NCBI GenBank assembly: GCA_019414245.1
Contig: DXMK01000015.1
Location: 419,383-483,382, forward strand
Source of the DNA: Collinsella sp.
GTDB lineage: Bacteria; Actinomycetota; Coriobacteriia; Coriobacteriales; Coriobacteriaceae
Length of the DNA: 64,000 nucleotides
Direction of reading: 5' to 3'
Every line of letters begins with the position of its first letter. The first letter of the stretch is position 1. The notes under the pieces were generated by a model. It worked only from the letters and a program-made list of their open reading frames with translations, ran no database searches and was not told the DNA's origin. Shown piece after piece: positions 41,150-49,986 of this stretch. The translations under genes were made by a program, and so were the position numbers.

Positions 41150-41351
41150 CGGGAAACCGGGCTGCACACAATTCCACCATCCGGCCGCGCCGCCGAAGGC
41201 CAGGCGCAAGGTTTTCGCTCGGTCAGGTCCTGGGCTCGCACGAAGAGCACATTAAGTGCTCTTCGGCTCGTGCGGAATCTACGAAAACCTTGCGACTGGC
41301 CTTCGGCGGCGCGGCCTGCGGTGACTTTGGGGCAGCCCGGTTTCCCGTTGG
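41148..41351. repeat. Large nested palindrome with conserved core, copy C (upstream of rplJ)
   Basis: Outer arms of 19 bp (start CAACGGGAAACCGGGCTGC, partner about 41333-41351) and inner arms of 35 bp (41183-41217 and 41282-41316, 34 matches) enclose a 64-nt core. The core has GAAGAGCAC/GTGCTCTTC with loop ATTAA, flanked by GTCCTGGGCTCGCAC and GGCTCGTGCGGAA. The core matches copies A and B, while the arms are unrelated in sequence. It lies between an aminotransferase gene and rplJ. Confidence 0.9.
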
Positions 41352-41410
41352 CCGGCACCCCCACTCATAAGCCTTAAGTCGGTGGGCTGATGATTTTGGG
41401 TCCCGTTGGG

Positions 41411-42547
41411 CTACAGGGTTGAAAGGAAGGTGGACAGGCGGCGGAGGCCTTCGTCCAGATCTTTGTCGGAGACGCAGTAGCTGAGGCGGATGTAGCCTTC
41501 GGTGCCGAAGCAGTTTCCGGGGACTAGGGCTACGTTGGCCTCTTTGATGGCTTTGATGCAGAAGTCTTCGCTTGTCAGGCCGTACTGTTTAATGCTGGGG
41601 AAGGCGTAGAAGGCGCCGGCTGGTTCCACTACGTCGAGATCCATGGCGTCTAAGGCTGCGAGTACGCGCTCGCGGCGGGCTCGGTAGACTTTGAGCATGG
41701 GGGTTGGGTCGACGGTGAGGGCTCGGGCTGCGGCGTCCATCTCGAAGGAGACGGCGCTCGATACTAGGTATTGGTGAGCTTTTGCGATCTCGGCGATGAC
41801 GGGTGCCGCTGCCGCGAGCCAACCCAGGCGCCAGCCGGTCATGGCCCAGGGCTTGGAGAAGCTCTCGATGACGACCGTCTGCTCGCGCAGCTCCGGGTGT
41901 CGCTGGGCGAAGCGCTCGTAGCCGTCCACATAAACGAGGCGGTTGTATACGTCGTCGCAGACTACGTATATGCCCGCCTGCTCTGCCACGCGCGCCACGG
42001 CGTCGAGCGATGCCGTGTCGAGGATGCAACCCGTGGGATTGTTGGGCGAGCAGATGACGATGGCCTTGGTCGCCGGGGTCACACAGGCGCTAAGCGCGTC
42101 CTCGTCAATCTGGAATTGCGCAGGCTCCGTATCCAAGAAGACCGCCTTGGCGTGGTTGGCCACGACGATGCTCTCGTACAGGCCAAAGGCGGGCGTGGGG
42201 ATAATGACCTCGTCGCCGGGGTTGAGCATAGCCATAAATGTTGCCGACAGTGCCTCGGTCGCGCCGTCGGTCAGGATGACCTCATCGGCGGAAAACGCCA
42301 GGCCCGCGTCATCCATATATTTGGACAGTGCATCACGCAGGGCGGGGCGACCGTTGTTGGGCGGATAGTGCGTGTCACCGCGGTCCAGCGCGGCGGTCAC
42401 CTCGGCGCTAATCACATCGGGCGTGGGAAAATCGGGCTCGCCGAGCGCGAGCGCGATACACCCCGGATGCCGGGCGGCGAGCGCGTTAATCCGGCGGATA
42501 CCGGAGGGCTTGAGCATGGCAAGCGAGGTATTCATGGGCAGACGCAT
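41411..42547 (-). CDS. Pyridoxal-phosphate-dependent aminotransferase, class I/II
   Basis: The 378-residue protein has the fold-type I aminotransferase motifs LALGEPDFPTP, ICSPNNPTGCI, DDVYNRLVY and the PLP-lysine site SFSKPWAMTGWRLGW. It resembles aspartate or aromatic aminotransferases; the substrate is not deducible. The start at 42547 follows AAAGGAA. It stands alone between rplJ and a divergent hypothetical gene. Confidence 0.9.
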   Translation of the reverse strand: MRLPMNTSLAMLKPSGIRRINALAARHPGCIALALGEPDFPTPDVISAEVTAALDRGDTHYPPNNGRPALRDALSKYMDDAGLAFSADEVILTDGATEALSATFMAMLNPGDEVIIPTPAFGLYESIVVANHAKAVFLDTEPAQFQIDEDALSACVTPATKAIVICSPNNPTGCILDTASLDAVARVAEQAGIYVVCDDVYNRLVYVDGYERFAQRHPELREQTVVIESFSKPWAMTGWRLGWLAAAAPVIAEIAKAHQYLVSSAVSFEMDAAARALTVDPTPMLKVYRARRERVLAALDAMDLDVVEPAGAFYAFPSIKQYGLTSEDFCIKAIKEANVALVPGNCFGTEGYIRLSYCVSDKDLDEGLRRLSTFLSTL

Positions 42548-42640
42548 GGCGTTCCTTTCATAAGGGTTGCACTAGGATAGCGCGGCGGGGCGCCACCAGA
42601 CGGTGTAACCTAAACGGAAACGAGCCGGAAAGGAGATGGC

Positions 42641-43300
42641 ATGGAGACGACCGCGCGCGGCGATAAGCCCAAAACACTGCAAACCATTGCGTATGACAGT
42701 ATTCCCGAGAGCGCCGATCTTGAGTTTTTGCTCTGGGACCTGCAGGATGCCATCGCTGTCTATGCTCAGCTTTCTGGCACCGCGCTCCCCCGCCCGGTCG
42801 ACTTGAAGACAAATGGCACCGGCGTAGTCGATGGCATGGTGCTCGCTGTTGAGGATATGCCCGATGACGAGGCAATGGCAGACATCGAGAAGGCACTCGA
42901 TCGCCTTGGCGATGCGGGGACGCGCGTCTATATTGTCGTTCAGGCCACCTGCGAGCGCGCCGAAGGGGCGCGCACCTTCATCGAGCGCCTGCGCCAAGCT
43001 TGCAAACTCCGTAGGTTAACGTGGTGTGGCGGCGTTATCGCCTGCACCGGCAGCGGCATCGCGGCGCTTCGCCATTCCCCACGCATGGGCCTCCTGCGAC
43101 GGCCGTTTTCCGAAGCGATGGACAAGCTCGTAGGCGCCGTTCGTATGGGCTGTTCGGTTGAGCATGCGCAGCGACTTGGTGGTGGTAATGCCGAGGACGT
43201 CGACGCCGACGGCATGGCTTGCGCCGAGCCAGCCGTGCCCGTGCCGATCTGGCGAGGCGTTCTGAAACACCTCGGCGCCCGCACTCAATCAATAATCTAA
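42641..43300 (+). CDS. Hypothetical protein, possibly flavodoxin-like
   Basis: I do not recognise this 219-residue protein with certainty. It has alternating beta/alpha character with DGMVLAVEDMPDDEAM, VYIVVQATCERAEGAR and LTWCGGVIACTGSGIAAL segments, the last resembling the end of flavodoxin-like NAD(P)H oxidoreductases. There is no signal peptide or membrane helix. A strong AAAGGAG site precedes ATG 42641, and base composition matches its neighbours, so it is probably real. It converges with the DNA glycosylase gene with only 1 bp between the stops. Confidence 0.65.
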   Translation: METTARGDKPKTLQTIAYDSIPESADLEFLLWDLQDAIAVYAQLSGTALPRPVDLKTNGTGVVDGMVLAVEDMPDDEAMADIEKALDRLGDAGTRVYIVVQATCERAEGARTFIERLRQACKLRRLTWCGGVIACTGSGIAALRHSPRMGLLRRPFSEAMDKLVGAVRMGCSVEHAQRLGGGNAEDVDADGMACAEPAVPVPIWRGVLKHLGARTQSII

Positions 43301-43301
43301 A

Positions 43302-43865
43302 TTAATGAGCTGCCCAGTCAACGGCTTCACTCCAACGCTCGACAAGCCGCTCCAAACGCCACGCCGCGTTGGCAGGACTCGTCGACGGCAGCACGATGGC
43401 GGGTAGCCCCGTCCGCTCTTGTAGATAGCGTTTGTAGAGCCGTCCGGCCGTGCCGCCGTTGCAGACAACGATCTCGATCGGCGTGGCATCCACAATGCGT
43501 TCAATATGTGCCGGCACAACGTTTTTGATGCTAGCGTCACTCGAGCCCTTAATGTCGCAGCTCTCGATCACATCCCACAGGGCTACGCCACCGTTAAGCA
43601 GCATGGATCGCTTGGCAGCAACCGAGGCGTCGAGCGTCGCGGGCTCGCCGCTCGCCAAAGAGTCTCCCTCGTTGGGCGGCACGGGCGCACCGAGGCACAC
43701 GGCCATCACACGCCAAAAGCGATTCTGAGGGTTGCCGTAATAAAAGGCGTTGGCGCGCGAAAGCACCGAGGGAAACGATCCGAGCACCAAAACGCGCGAG
43801 CGCTCGTCAAACACGGGTTCAAACCCATGCTCAATATGTTGATAGCCCTCGTCGGACACAGGCAT
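43302..43865 (-). CDS. DNA-deoxyinosine glycosylase (UDG superfamily, family 6-like)
   Basis: The 187-residue protein has the superfamily motifs LVLGSFPSVLSR and FYYGNPQNRFWRV near the N-terminus and LPSTSPANA near the C-terminus. These match hypoxanthine-DNA glycosylases (HDG), which remove deaminated adenine. It starts 3 bp after the GH13 gene stop in the same direction and is probably co-transcribed with it, though the functions are unrelated. Confidence 0.85.
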   Translation of the reverse strand: MPVSDEGYQHIEHGFEPVFDERSRVLVLGSFPSVLSRANAFYYGNPQNRFWRVMAVCLGAPVPPNEGDSLASGEPATLDASVAAKRSMLLNGGVALWDVIESCDIKGSSDASIKNVVPAHIERIVDATPIEIVVCNGGTAGRLYKRYLQERTGLPAIVLPSTSPANAAWRLERLVERWSEAVDWAAH

Positions 43866-43868
43866 GGG

Positions 43869-45245
43869 CTAGGCCCTCAGTAGATAGCGCACCTCATAGG
43901 GTGCAAGCTCGAGGGTACCCGTAAGCTCGACCGTGGGCGCATCGTCGGCAAGTAGGTCGGCAAAGGAGCCGTTGAGCTCGCCGGCTCCAAAGGTATAGGG
44001 CTCGTTCACGGCATTGACCGCCACGAGCACCGTCGCGTCGTCGCAGGCGCGCTCGAACAGCAGCTGCTTGTTCTGAATCACCACGTTGCGATAGGCACCA
44101 TAGTTGAGGGCACGGGCCGCCGCGTCGTCTGCCGAGCGCAGGTGCGCGAGCTGCTTGATGAAGGCCGTCAGCTCGTTGGGCGCAGGCTCATCGAGCGCAG
44201 GTCGCAGCGCCCAGTCACCATCGGGGCCGCCCTTTTCGCCAGGAATCCCCCACTCGCTGCCATAGTAGACGCACGGAATGCCCGGCATGCCAAAGAGCAT
44301 GCCATAAGCGGGGCGCAGACAGGACTTGTCGGTAAGGATGCTCGCCAGGCGCGGCACATCGTGGTTGTCGACAAACGACAGCAGATGCTTGCCGCGATAA
44401 ATGCACCACGGGTCACCGCCAAACTGGCGGTGCAGCGAGTGCGCGATCTCGAACATATTGACCGAGTTAAAGCTGGAGTACAGGCCCTTGTAGCACTCGT
44501 AGTTGGTGCAGGAGTCGAGCATCTCGTCGTTGACGATCTGGTTGTAGTCGCCGTGGAGCGTCTCGCCGATCAGCACAAAGTCGGGCTTGAGCTCACGGGC
44601 AAAGGCGTGCAGGCGGCGCATAAAGTCGCGGTCGAGCATATAGGCAACGTCCAGGCGCAGGCCGTCGACGCCAAAGACGTCGGCCCAACGGCGCACGGAC
44701 TCGAGCAGGTAATCGACCACGGCGGGGTTTTGCAGGTTGAGCTTCACGAGCTCAAAATGGCCTTCCCAGCCCTCGTACCAAAAGCCATCGCCATAGCAGG
44801 AGTCGCCGTCAAAGCTGATGTGGAACCAATCCTTGTAGGGCGAGTCCCACTTGCGCTCCTGCACATCGCGGAAGGCCCAAAAGCCACGGCCCACATGGTT
44901 GAAGACCGCATCGAGCACCACGCGGATGCCATGGGCGTGCAGCGTCTCGCATACAGCGGCAAAATCGGCATCCCCACCCAGGCGACGGTCGATATGGCGC
45001 AGGCTGCGCGTGTCGTAGCCATGGCCGTCGGATTCGAGCGGCGGGTTAATGAGCACAGCACCGATGCCGAGCTCTTGCAGGTAGTCGGCCCATTGGGCGA
45101 TCTTCATGATGGGCGCATCGGGGTTGGGCGCTGCGTTGGCAGCCTGGGCGAGCCCATCTTCGGCAACGGGCGCGGCGTTTTCGCGCGGAGCTCCGCAAAA
45201 GCCCAGCGGATAGATCTGATAGAACGTCGTCTCGTATGCCCACAT
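43869..45245 (-). CDS. GH13 alpha-amylase family glycosidase
   Basis: The 458-residue protein is a compact (beta/alpha)8 GH13 enzyme: VVLDAVFNHVG, nucleophile Asp199 in DGLRLDVAY, acid/base Glu228 in LIGETLHG and Asp296 in FVDNHD. There is no signal peptide, so it probably acts on imported maltodextrins or related oligosaccharides in the cytoplasm. The size and motifs resemble maltodextrin glucosidases and sucrose/trehalose-acting GH13 enzymes; specificity is not certain. No sugar transporter is directly linked. Confidence 0.88.
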   Translation of the reverse strand: MWAYETTFYQIYPLGFCGAPRENAAPVAEDGLAQAANAAPNPDAPIMKIAQWADYLQELGIGAVLINPPLESDGHGYDTRSLRHIDRRLGGDADFAAVCETLHAHGIRVVLDAVFNHVGRGFWAFRDVQERKWDSPYKDWFHISFDGDSCYGDGFWYEGWEGHFELVKLNLQNPAVVDYLLESVRRWADVFGVDGLRLDVAYMLDRDFMRRLHAFARELKPDFVLIGETLHGDYNQIVNDEMLDSCTNYECYKGLYSSFNSVNMFEIAHSLHRQFGGDPWCIYRGKHLLSFVDNHDVPRLASILTDKSCLRPAYGMLFGMPGIPCVYYGSEWGIPGEKGGPDGDWALRPALDEPAPNELTAFIKQLAHLRSADDAAARALNYGAYRNVVIQNKQLLFERACDDATVLVAVNAVNEPYTFGAGELNGSFADLLADDAPTVELTGTLELAPYEVRYLLRA

Positions 45246-45316
45246 AGCAACCTCCCGGTAAGCTCAACACAACGACATCCATTGTATGCCCGCCGCGTAT
45301 CCCCTCCCCCAAAATA

Positions 45317-45383
45317 AGTTGCGGTGAAATAATTCCTGCTTGGGCCTTCAGAGGCCTTAAACAGGAGCTATTCCACCGCAGCT
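45317..45383. repeat. REP-like palindrome, family GTTGCGGTGGAAT, copy 1
   Basis: The arms GTTGCGGTGAAATAATTCCT and AGGAGCTATTCCACCGCAG pair with a few wobbles around a GGGCCTTCAGAGGCC centre. A second copy is at 49766-49830. It lies between the GH13 start and the MFS gene stop. Confidence 0.8.
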
Positions 45384-45398
45384 GATGAGGGGACGTGA

Positions 45399-46595
45399 TT
45401 AGGCGACGGGCTTTGCGCGGCGTATGGCCGGGAACAGCACCGTGATGGCGAGGATGACGCCCACGACGGTAATCGCCCCGCCCGCGAAGCCAATCCAAGC
45501 GATACCGGGACCCGAAACCACGGCGCCACCGATTGCGGTGCCCGTGCCGATACCCAGATTGAACAGGCCCGAGAAGATCGACATGGCGACGGCCGACGAA
45601 TCCGCCGGTGTGTACTTGATGAGCTCGGCCTGAAACGCCACGTTAAAGGCCGTGGCGCAGCAGCCCCATAGCGCGCAAACAGCGAGAACGGCGACGAGCG
45701 ACGGTGCAACCGGACCCATGAGCAGCAGAGCCACCGGCACGCCGGAGAGCGTGATAGCCAAGAACGGGAAGCGATGCCCATCGAACAGACGGCCGAACAG
45801 CCAGCTTCCGAGCAGACCAGAGCAGCCGAACGCCGTCAGCGTCATGGTAATAGCGCTTGCGTCGACGTGCGCGACCTGCGCCAGGAACGGCTCGATATAG
45901 CTGTAACCCGCATAATAGCCGGTTGCCATAAAGACCGTGACCGCGTAGAGCGCGATCAGGAACGGGTTCTTGAGCAGCACGGGCAGCTGTTTGACGGTAA
46001 AGCGCTCACCCGCCGGCATAGCCGGAAACACCGCGGCTTGGTACACCACCGCGGCGGCAGAGAAGGCACCGACCACGGCGAATGTCATGCGCCAGCCCAC
46101 GGCCAGCCCGATGGCGCGGCCGATCGGCAGGCCAAAAATCTGCGCGATGGACGAGCCCGTGGCGATTATGCTGATGGCGAGCGCCCCATGGCGGGTGTCG
46201 ACCAGGCGCGAAGCCATGATCGAGGCGACCGACCAGAACACGGCATGCGCGCAGGCGACCACCAGACGCGCGCAAACCAAAATAGGATAGGTGGGCGCCA
46301 AGGCGGACAAGAACTGGCCGAGCGAAAACACGGCCAAAACGCCCAGCAGCATCCGCTTGAACTCAAAGCGCGAGGCAAACACCATGAGTGGCAGCGACAG
46401 CAGCATGACACCCCAGGCGTAGACCGAAATCATGATGCCTGCCTGGGCCTCGGTGAGCGAGAACGATGCGGCAATATCAGTCAGAAGGCCAATGGGCATG
46501 AACTCTGATGTGTTGAACACGAACGAACAGCAGGCAAGCCCGATAAGCGGGAGCCACTGCTTGAGCGAGATGCCATCTTGTCTTGCCTGAGTCAT
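45399..46595 (-). CDS. MFS transporter, sugar/drug efflux type
   Basis: About 398 residues with twelve hydrophobic segments. The N-terminal region FNTSEFMPIGLLTDIAASFS is typical of the SotB/AraJ-like efflux branch of the major facilitator superfamily. The start at 46595 follows GGAGGGGG; a longer in-frame version is not supported. The substrate is unknown; family members export arabinose, IPTG-like sugars or drugs. Confidence 0.87.
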   Translation of the reverse strand: MTQARQDGISLKQWLPLIGLACCSFVFNTSEFMPIGLLTDIAASFSLTEAQAGIMISVYAWGVMLLSLPLMVFASRFEFKRMLLGVLAVFSLGQFLSALAPTYPILVCARLVVACAHAVFWSVASIMASRLVDTRHGALAISIIATGSSIAQIFGLPIGRAIGLAVGWRMTFAVVGAFSAAAVVYQAAVFPAMPAGERFTVKQLPVLLKNPFLIALYAVTVFMATGYYAGYSYIEPFLAQVAHVDASAITMTLTAFGCSGLLGSWLFGRLFDGHRFPFLAITLSGVPVALLLMGPVAPSLVAVLAVCALWGCCATAFNVAFQAELIKYTPADSSAVAMSIFSGLFNLGIGTGTAIGGAVVSGPGIAWIGFAGGAITVVGVILAITVLFPAIRRAKPVA

Positions 46596-46642
46596 GTAGG
46601 AACCCCCTCCGATTGTCTTGAGCGATGGGCGATTATATAGCA

Positions 46643-46679
46643 ACGGCCCCGCATCCGTCAGCAACAGATGCGGGGCCGT
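46643..46679 (-). terminator. Terminator after feoAB
   Basis: A perfect 13-bp stem (ACGGCCCCGCATC / GATGCGGGGCCGT) lies 40 bp beyond the feoAB stop, upstream of the MFS start. The T run is weak. Confidence 0.8.
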
Positions 46680-46719
46680 AATCAACTCAATACACAGAGG
46701 TTGCGCCATCAATAAATAA

Positions 46720-49080
46720 CTAAGCCAGCCCCAGCAATATGCCCGCCGAATGCACGACAAACGCCACGATCCAGGCGACCGTCACCTGAAACGCGAACAC
46801 GGCCACGGCATAGCGCGCGCCCAACTCGCTCTTGACGGCGCCGATTGCCGCTACGCAGGGCGGGTACAGCAGCGTAAAGACCAGGAACACGTAGGCGGTA
46901 AACGGCGAAAACATGGTCGACAGCGCCGCGGGCGACGTTGCGCCCAAAAGCACCGTGAGCGTCGAGATGACGCTCTCCTTGGCAATGAGTCCGGTGACGA
47001 GCGCCGTCGACGCACGCCAGTCGCCAAAACCGAGTGGGGCCAACACCGGCGCGATGATGCTACCCAGACCGGCAAGCAGACTCTGCGACTGATCGGCGAC
47101 CACATTAAAGCGGATATCGAACGTCTGGAGGAACCAGATGACCACGGTGGCGGCAAAGATAATGGTAAAGGCCTTGGTAATAAAGTCCTTGGCCTTATCC
47201 CATGCCAGCATCACCGTCGTCTTGACGCTCGGCAGGCGGTAATTGGGAAGCTCCATGATAAACGGCACCGGGTCGCCCTTAAATGCCGTGCGGTTGAGCA
47301 CCAGGGCGGCAATGCAGCCGACCACGATACCAATCAGATAGAGCGAGACCATGGCGGGAACTGTCGCCTGCGGGAAGAATGCCCCGCACAGCAGACCGTA
47401 GACCGGCAACTTGGCCGAACAGCTCATGAACGGCGTGAGCATGACCGTCATCTTGCGGTCGTGCTCGGATGGGAGCGTACGGGTCGACATGATAGCCGGC
47501 ACGGTGCAGCCAAAACCGACGAGCATAGGCACGAAGCTGCGGCCCGACAGGCCAAAGCGACGCAGCACTTTATCCATGACAAAGGCCACACGCGCCATGT
47601 AGCCGGAGTCTTCCAGAATGGAGAGGAACAAAAAGAGCACGACGATAATCGGCAGGAAGGTCAGCACGCTGCCCACGCCCGTAAGCACGCCGTCGACAGC
47701 CAGCGAGCGCACCACGTCGTTGGTGCCGAACGCCTTGAGGCCCGCATCGGCCGAGGCGATGATGGCAGCGATGCCGTCCTCCATAAGTCCCTGCAACGCC
47801 GCGCCGATCACGCCAAACGTCAGCCAAAAGACGAGACCCATGATCACCAGGAACGCTGGAATGGCCGTGTAGCGACCCGTCAGGATGCGGTCGATCTTGA
47901 CGGAACGCACGTGCTCGCGGCTCTCGTGCGGCTTGACGACGCAGCGCCCACACACGTCGCCGATAAAGCCGAAGCGCATGTCAGCCAGTGCAGATAGACG
48001 GTCGGTACCGGCCTCACCCTCCATCTGGGTAATGATGTGCTCGATGGCGTCAAGTTCGTTACGGTCCAGATGAAGCGCCTCGGTCACCAGCTCGTCGCCC
48101 TCAACCAGCTTGGTCGCCGCAAAACGCACCGGGATATGCGCCGTCGCGGCATGGTCCTCGATAAGGTTGGCGATGCCGTGAATGCAGCGATGCAGCGCGC
48201 CGCCGTCTGGACCATCGGGCGCGCAGAAGTCCAGGCGACCGGGGCGCTCGCGGAACCGCGCCACGTGCAAGGCATGATCCACCAACTCGCCAATGCCCTC
48301 GTTGCGGGCAGCGCTAATGGGAACAACAGGCACGCCCAGCAGGCTCTCGAGCAGGTTGACGTCTACGGCACCACCATTGGCGGTCACCTCGTCCATCATG
48401 TTGAGCGCGATGACCATGGGGCGGTCGAGCTCCATGAGCTGCAGTGTCAGGTACAGGTTACGTTCGATGTTGGTGGCGTCAATGATGTCGATGATGGCAT
48501 CCGGGCGCTCGTCGAGGATGAACTGACGGCTCACGACCTCTTCGCCTGTGTACGGCGACAGGGAGTAAATGCCAGGCAGGTCGGTAACGCTCGCCTCGGG
48601 ATGATTACGGATGGTGCCATCTTTGCGGTCGACCGTCACGCCGGGAAAGTTACCGACGTGCTGGTTGGAGCCCGTCAGCTGGTTGAACAGCGTGGTCTTG
48701 CCGCAGTTTTGGTTACCGGCAAGGGCAAAATGCAGCGGTGCGCCCTCGGGCACGGCCGTTTTTGCCGCACGGGGCGAATACGTCCCCTCGCCCAGGGCCG
48801 GATGCTCCGTCGTGCCGATTGCGGCGTTAACGCGCGGGCCGGTATCGGTGTCGTGCACATCCACGAGCTCAATGCGTGCGGCATCGTCCTTGCGCAGCGT
48901 CAACTCGTAGCCACGCAGGCGAATCTCGAGCGGGTCGCCCATGGGGGCGTACTTCATCATGGTGACTTCGGTGCCCGGCGTTAGGCCCATGTCCAAAATA
49001 TGCTGACGGAGCGCCTGGTCGTCGGATGTCACCGATGCGACAACGGCGTCCTTTCCAATCTCGAGTGTATCGAGCTTCAC
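46720..49080 (-). CDS. feoB: FeoA-FeoB fusion ferrous iron transporter
   Basis: This 786-residue protein has an N-terminal FeoA SH3-like domain (about residues 1-75) fused to FeoB: G1 motif GNQNCGKTTLFNQL, DLPGIYSLSPYT, NMMDE, then a membrane domain of several helices with the Gate motifs (GFGCTVPAIMSTRTLPSEHD). It imports Fe2+ across the inner membrane, driven or gated by GTP. Paired GGTTAACC sites upstream suggest control by an iron-dependent DtxR-type repressor. Confidence 0.95.
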   Translation of the reverse strand: MKLDTLEIGKDAVVASVTSDDQALRQHILDMGLTPGTEVTMMKYAPMGDPLEIRLRGYELTLRKDDAARIELVDVHDTDTGPRVNAAIGTTEHPALGEGTYSPRAAKTAVPEGAPLHFALAGNQNCGKTTLFNQLTGSNQHVGNFPGVTVDRKDGTIRNHPEASVTDLPGIYSLSPYTGEEVVSRQFILDERPDAIIDIIDATNIERNLYLTLQLMELDRPMVIALNMMDEVTANGGAVDVNLLESLLGVPVVPISAARNEGIGELVDHALHVARFRERPGRLDFCAPDGPDGGALHRCIHGIANLIEDHAATAHIPVRFAATKLVEGDELVTEALHLDRNELDAIEHIITQMEGEAGTDRLSALADMRFGFIGDVCGRCVVKPHESREHVRSVKIDRILTGRYTAIPAFLVIMGLVFWLTFGVIGAALQGLMEDGIAAIIASADAGLKAFGTNDVVRSLAVDGVLTGVGSVLTFLPIIVVLFLFLSILEDSGYMARVAFVMDKVLRRFGLSGRSFVPMLVGFGCTVPAIMSTRTLPSEHDRKMTVMLTPFMSCSAKLPVYGLLCGAFFPQATVPAMVSLYLIGIVVGCIAALVLNRTAFKGDPVPFIMELPNYRLPSVKTTVMLAWDKAKDFITKAFTIIFAATVVIWFLQTFDIRFNVVADQSQSLLAGLGSIIAPVLAPLGFGDWRASTALVTGLIAKESVISTLTVLLGATSPAALSTMFSPFTAYVFLVFTLLYPPCVAAIGAVKSELGARYAVAVFAFQVTVAWIVAFVVHSAGILLGLA

Positions 49081-49103
49081 GCGCTCATCCTTTCGTTAGA
49101 CGC

Positions 49104-49128
49104 GGTTAACCGTTTACCGGGGTTAACC
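49104..49128 (-). promoter_or_regulatory. Putative iron-repressor operator upstream of feoAB
   Basis: Two exact GGTTAACC palindromes (49104-49111, 49121-49128) are 17 bp apart, about 25-50 bp before the feoAB start. The half-site resembles the GGTTAR half of DtxR/IdeR boxes. Confidence 0.5.
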
Positions 49129-49201
49129 AACTCGTAACGACAAATGATAGCGCTCTGAACTATTTTATAAAGTCAAATACCGATGTTTACCTGCGCAAAC
49201 T

Positions 49202-49522
49202 TTATGCGGTGCGCCCCGAAGGCTCTTTACGCATACCGCTCAGCGAGATCGAAACGGAACCCGACCGCGCGGTAGCAGTGAGTCGATCACCCTCGACCGA
49301 CCCCGTGCATGTAAAGGGCGCCTTGCCCATCAAGACGTGGGAGATAGTACCCAAGAGCTCAAAGAAATCGCCCTCAGCACGGGCACTCGAGAGAGCGATA
49401 TTGAGACCCCTGACGTTTAGTACTGCCCTGAGCGCGCCGTTCACCCCATGTGAAAACGTCACCTCGCCGCGTCTACTCCCCACCGGCGTCTGGGCCGAAA
49501 CCACATACGTACCCTCAAGCAT
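49202..49522 (-). CDS. Small conserved-looking protein of unknown function
   Basis: The 106-residue protein (MLEGTYVVSAQTPVGSRRGE start) has no signal peptide or membrane helix and is rich in beta-strand-like segments (GEVTFSHGVNGALRAVLNV, LTATARSGSVSISLSG). I do not recognise a family. The start at 49522, after GAGGAGG, is preferred to an earlier one. It stands alone upstream of feoAB on the same strand. Confidence 0.65.
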   Translation of the reverse strand: MLEGTYVVSAQTPVGSRRGEVTFSHGVNGALRAVLNVRGLNIALSSARAEGDFFELLGTISHVLMGKAPFTCTGSVEGDRLTATARSGSVSISLSGMRKEPSGRTA

Positions 49523-49765
49523 GGTTCCTCCTCTGAGTAGGCTTTTTGAAATGGCCATCTAGTCTACTTTGCTGCGAGACGGCTTGCCCAGAAACTGCAA
49601 GCACATAACAACGTTCAACCAACAGATTGCTGCAAGGAGGACAAGCGTGCAAGGGGGGGGGCAGATTACATTTGGCACCACTTGCGCCAACGGACGGGAT
49701 GCGGAGCGACTGTGCAGGTGGATTCCGGATCGCCGCTTCCTCCGTCCCCCAGCGAATCAAAACAA
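49523..49765. other. Gene-free stretch
   Basis: No gene is supported. It holds a run of nine G (49653-49661) and a CCTCCGTCCCC fragment (about 49738-49749) related to the GGGGAC repeats; the same string occurs at 53308-53318. Confidence 0.5.
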
Positions 49766-49830
49766 GTTGCGGTGGAATAGTTCCTGTTTGATGCTTTAAC
49801 CAGCAAAAACAGGAACTATTTCGCCGCAAC
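49766..49830. repeat. REP-like palindrome, family GTTGCGGTGGAAT, copy 2
   Basis: 24-bp arms (49766-49789 and 49807-49830, 22 matches) begin with GTTGCGGTGGAATAGTTCCT. It is closely related to the copy at 45317-45383. Confidence 0.85.
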
Positions 49831-49835
49831 AGCAA

Positions 49836-49873
49836 AAGCCCGCGCTGGCAACAAATGTCACCTGCGCGGGCTT
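49836..49873 (-). terminator. Terminator of the DDAH-permease operon
   Basis: An AAGCCCGCGC/GCGCGGGCTT hairpin with TTTT on the minus strand lies about 115 bp beyond the permease stop. Confidence 0.75.
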
Positions 49874-49986
49874 GGTGGGCGCTCACAAAGGCACGTTACA
49901 GAGGCCCACGTCAGTTATGGATTACCGAACGGCACCGGCACGCGACGCCTCCGTCGGCTTACCAAGCGATGAAGCTTGCCGCAGTC

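Noticed and set aside
45046..45498. Open frame across the REP-like palindrome at 45317
   Set aside because: It spans the palindrome and the start of a well-supported GH13 gene in another frame.
49653..49661. G9 tract as a phase-variation switch
   Set aside because: It lies in a gene-free stretch with no promoter or reading frame that it would switch.
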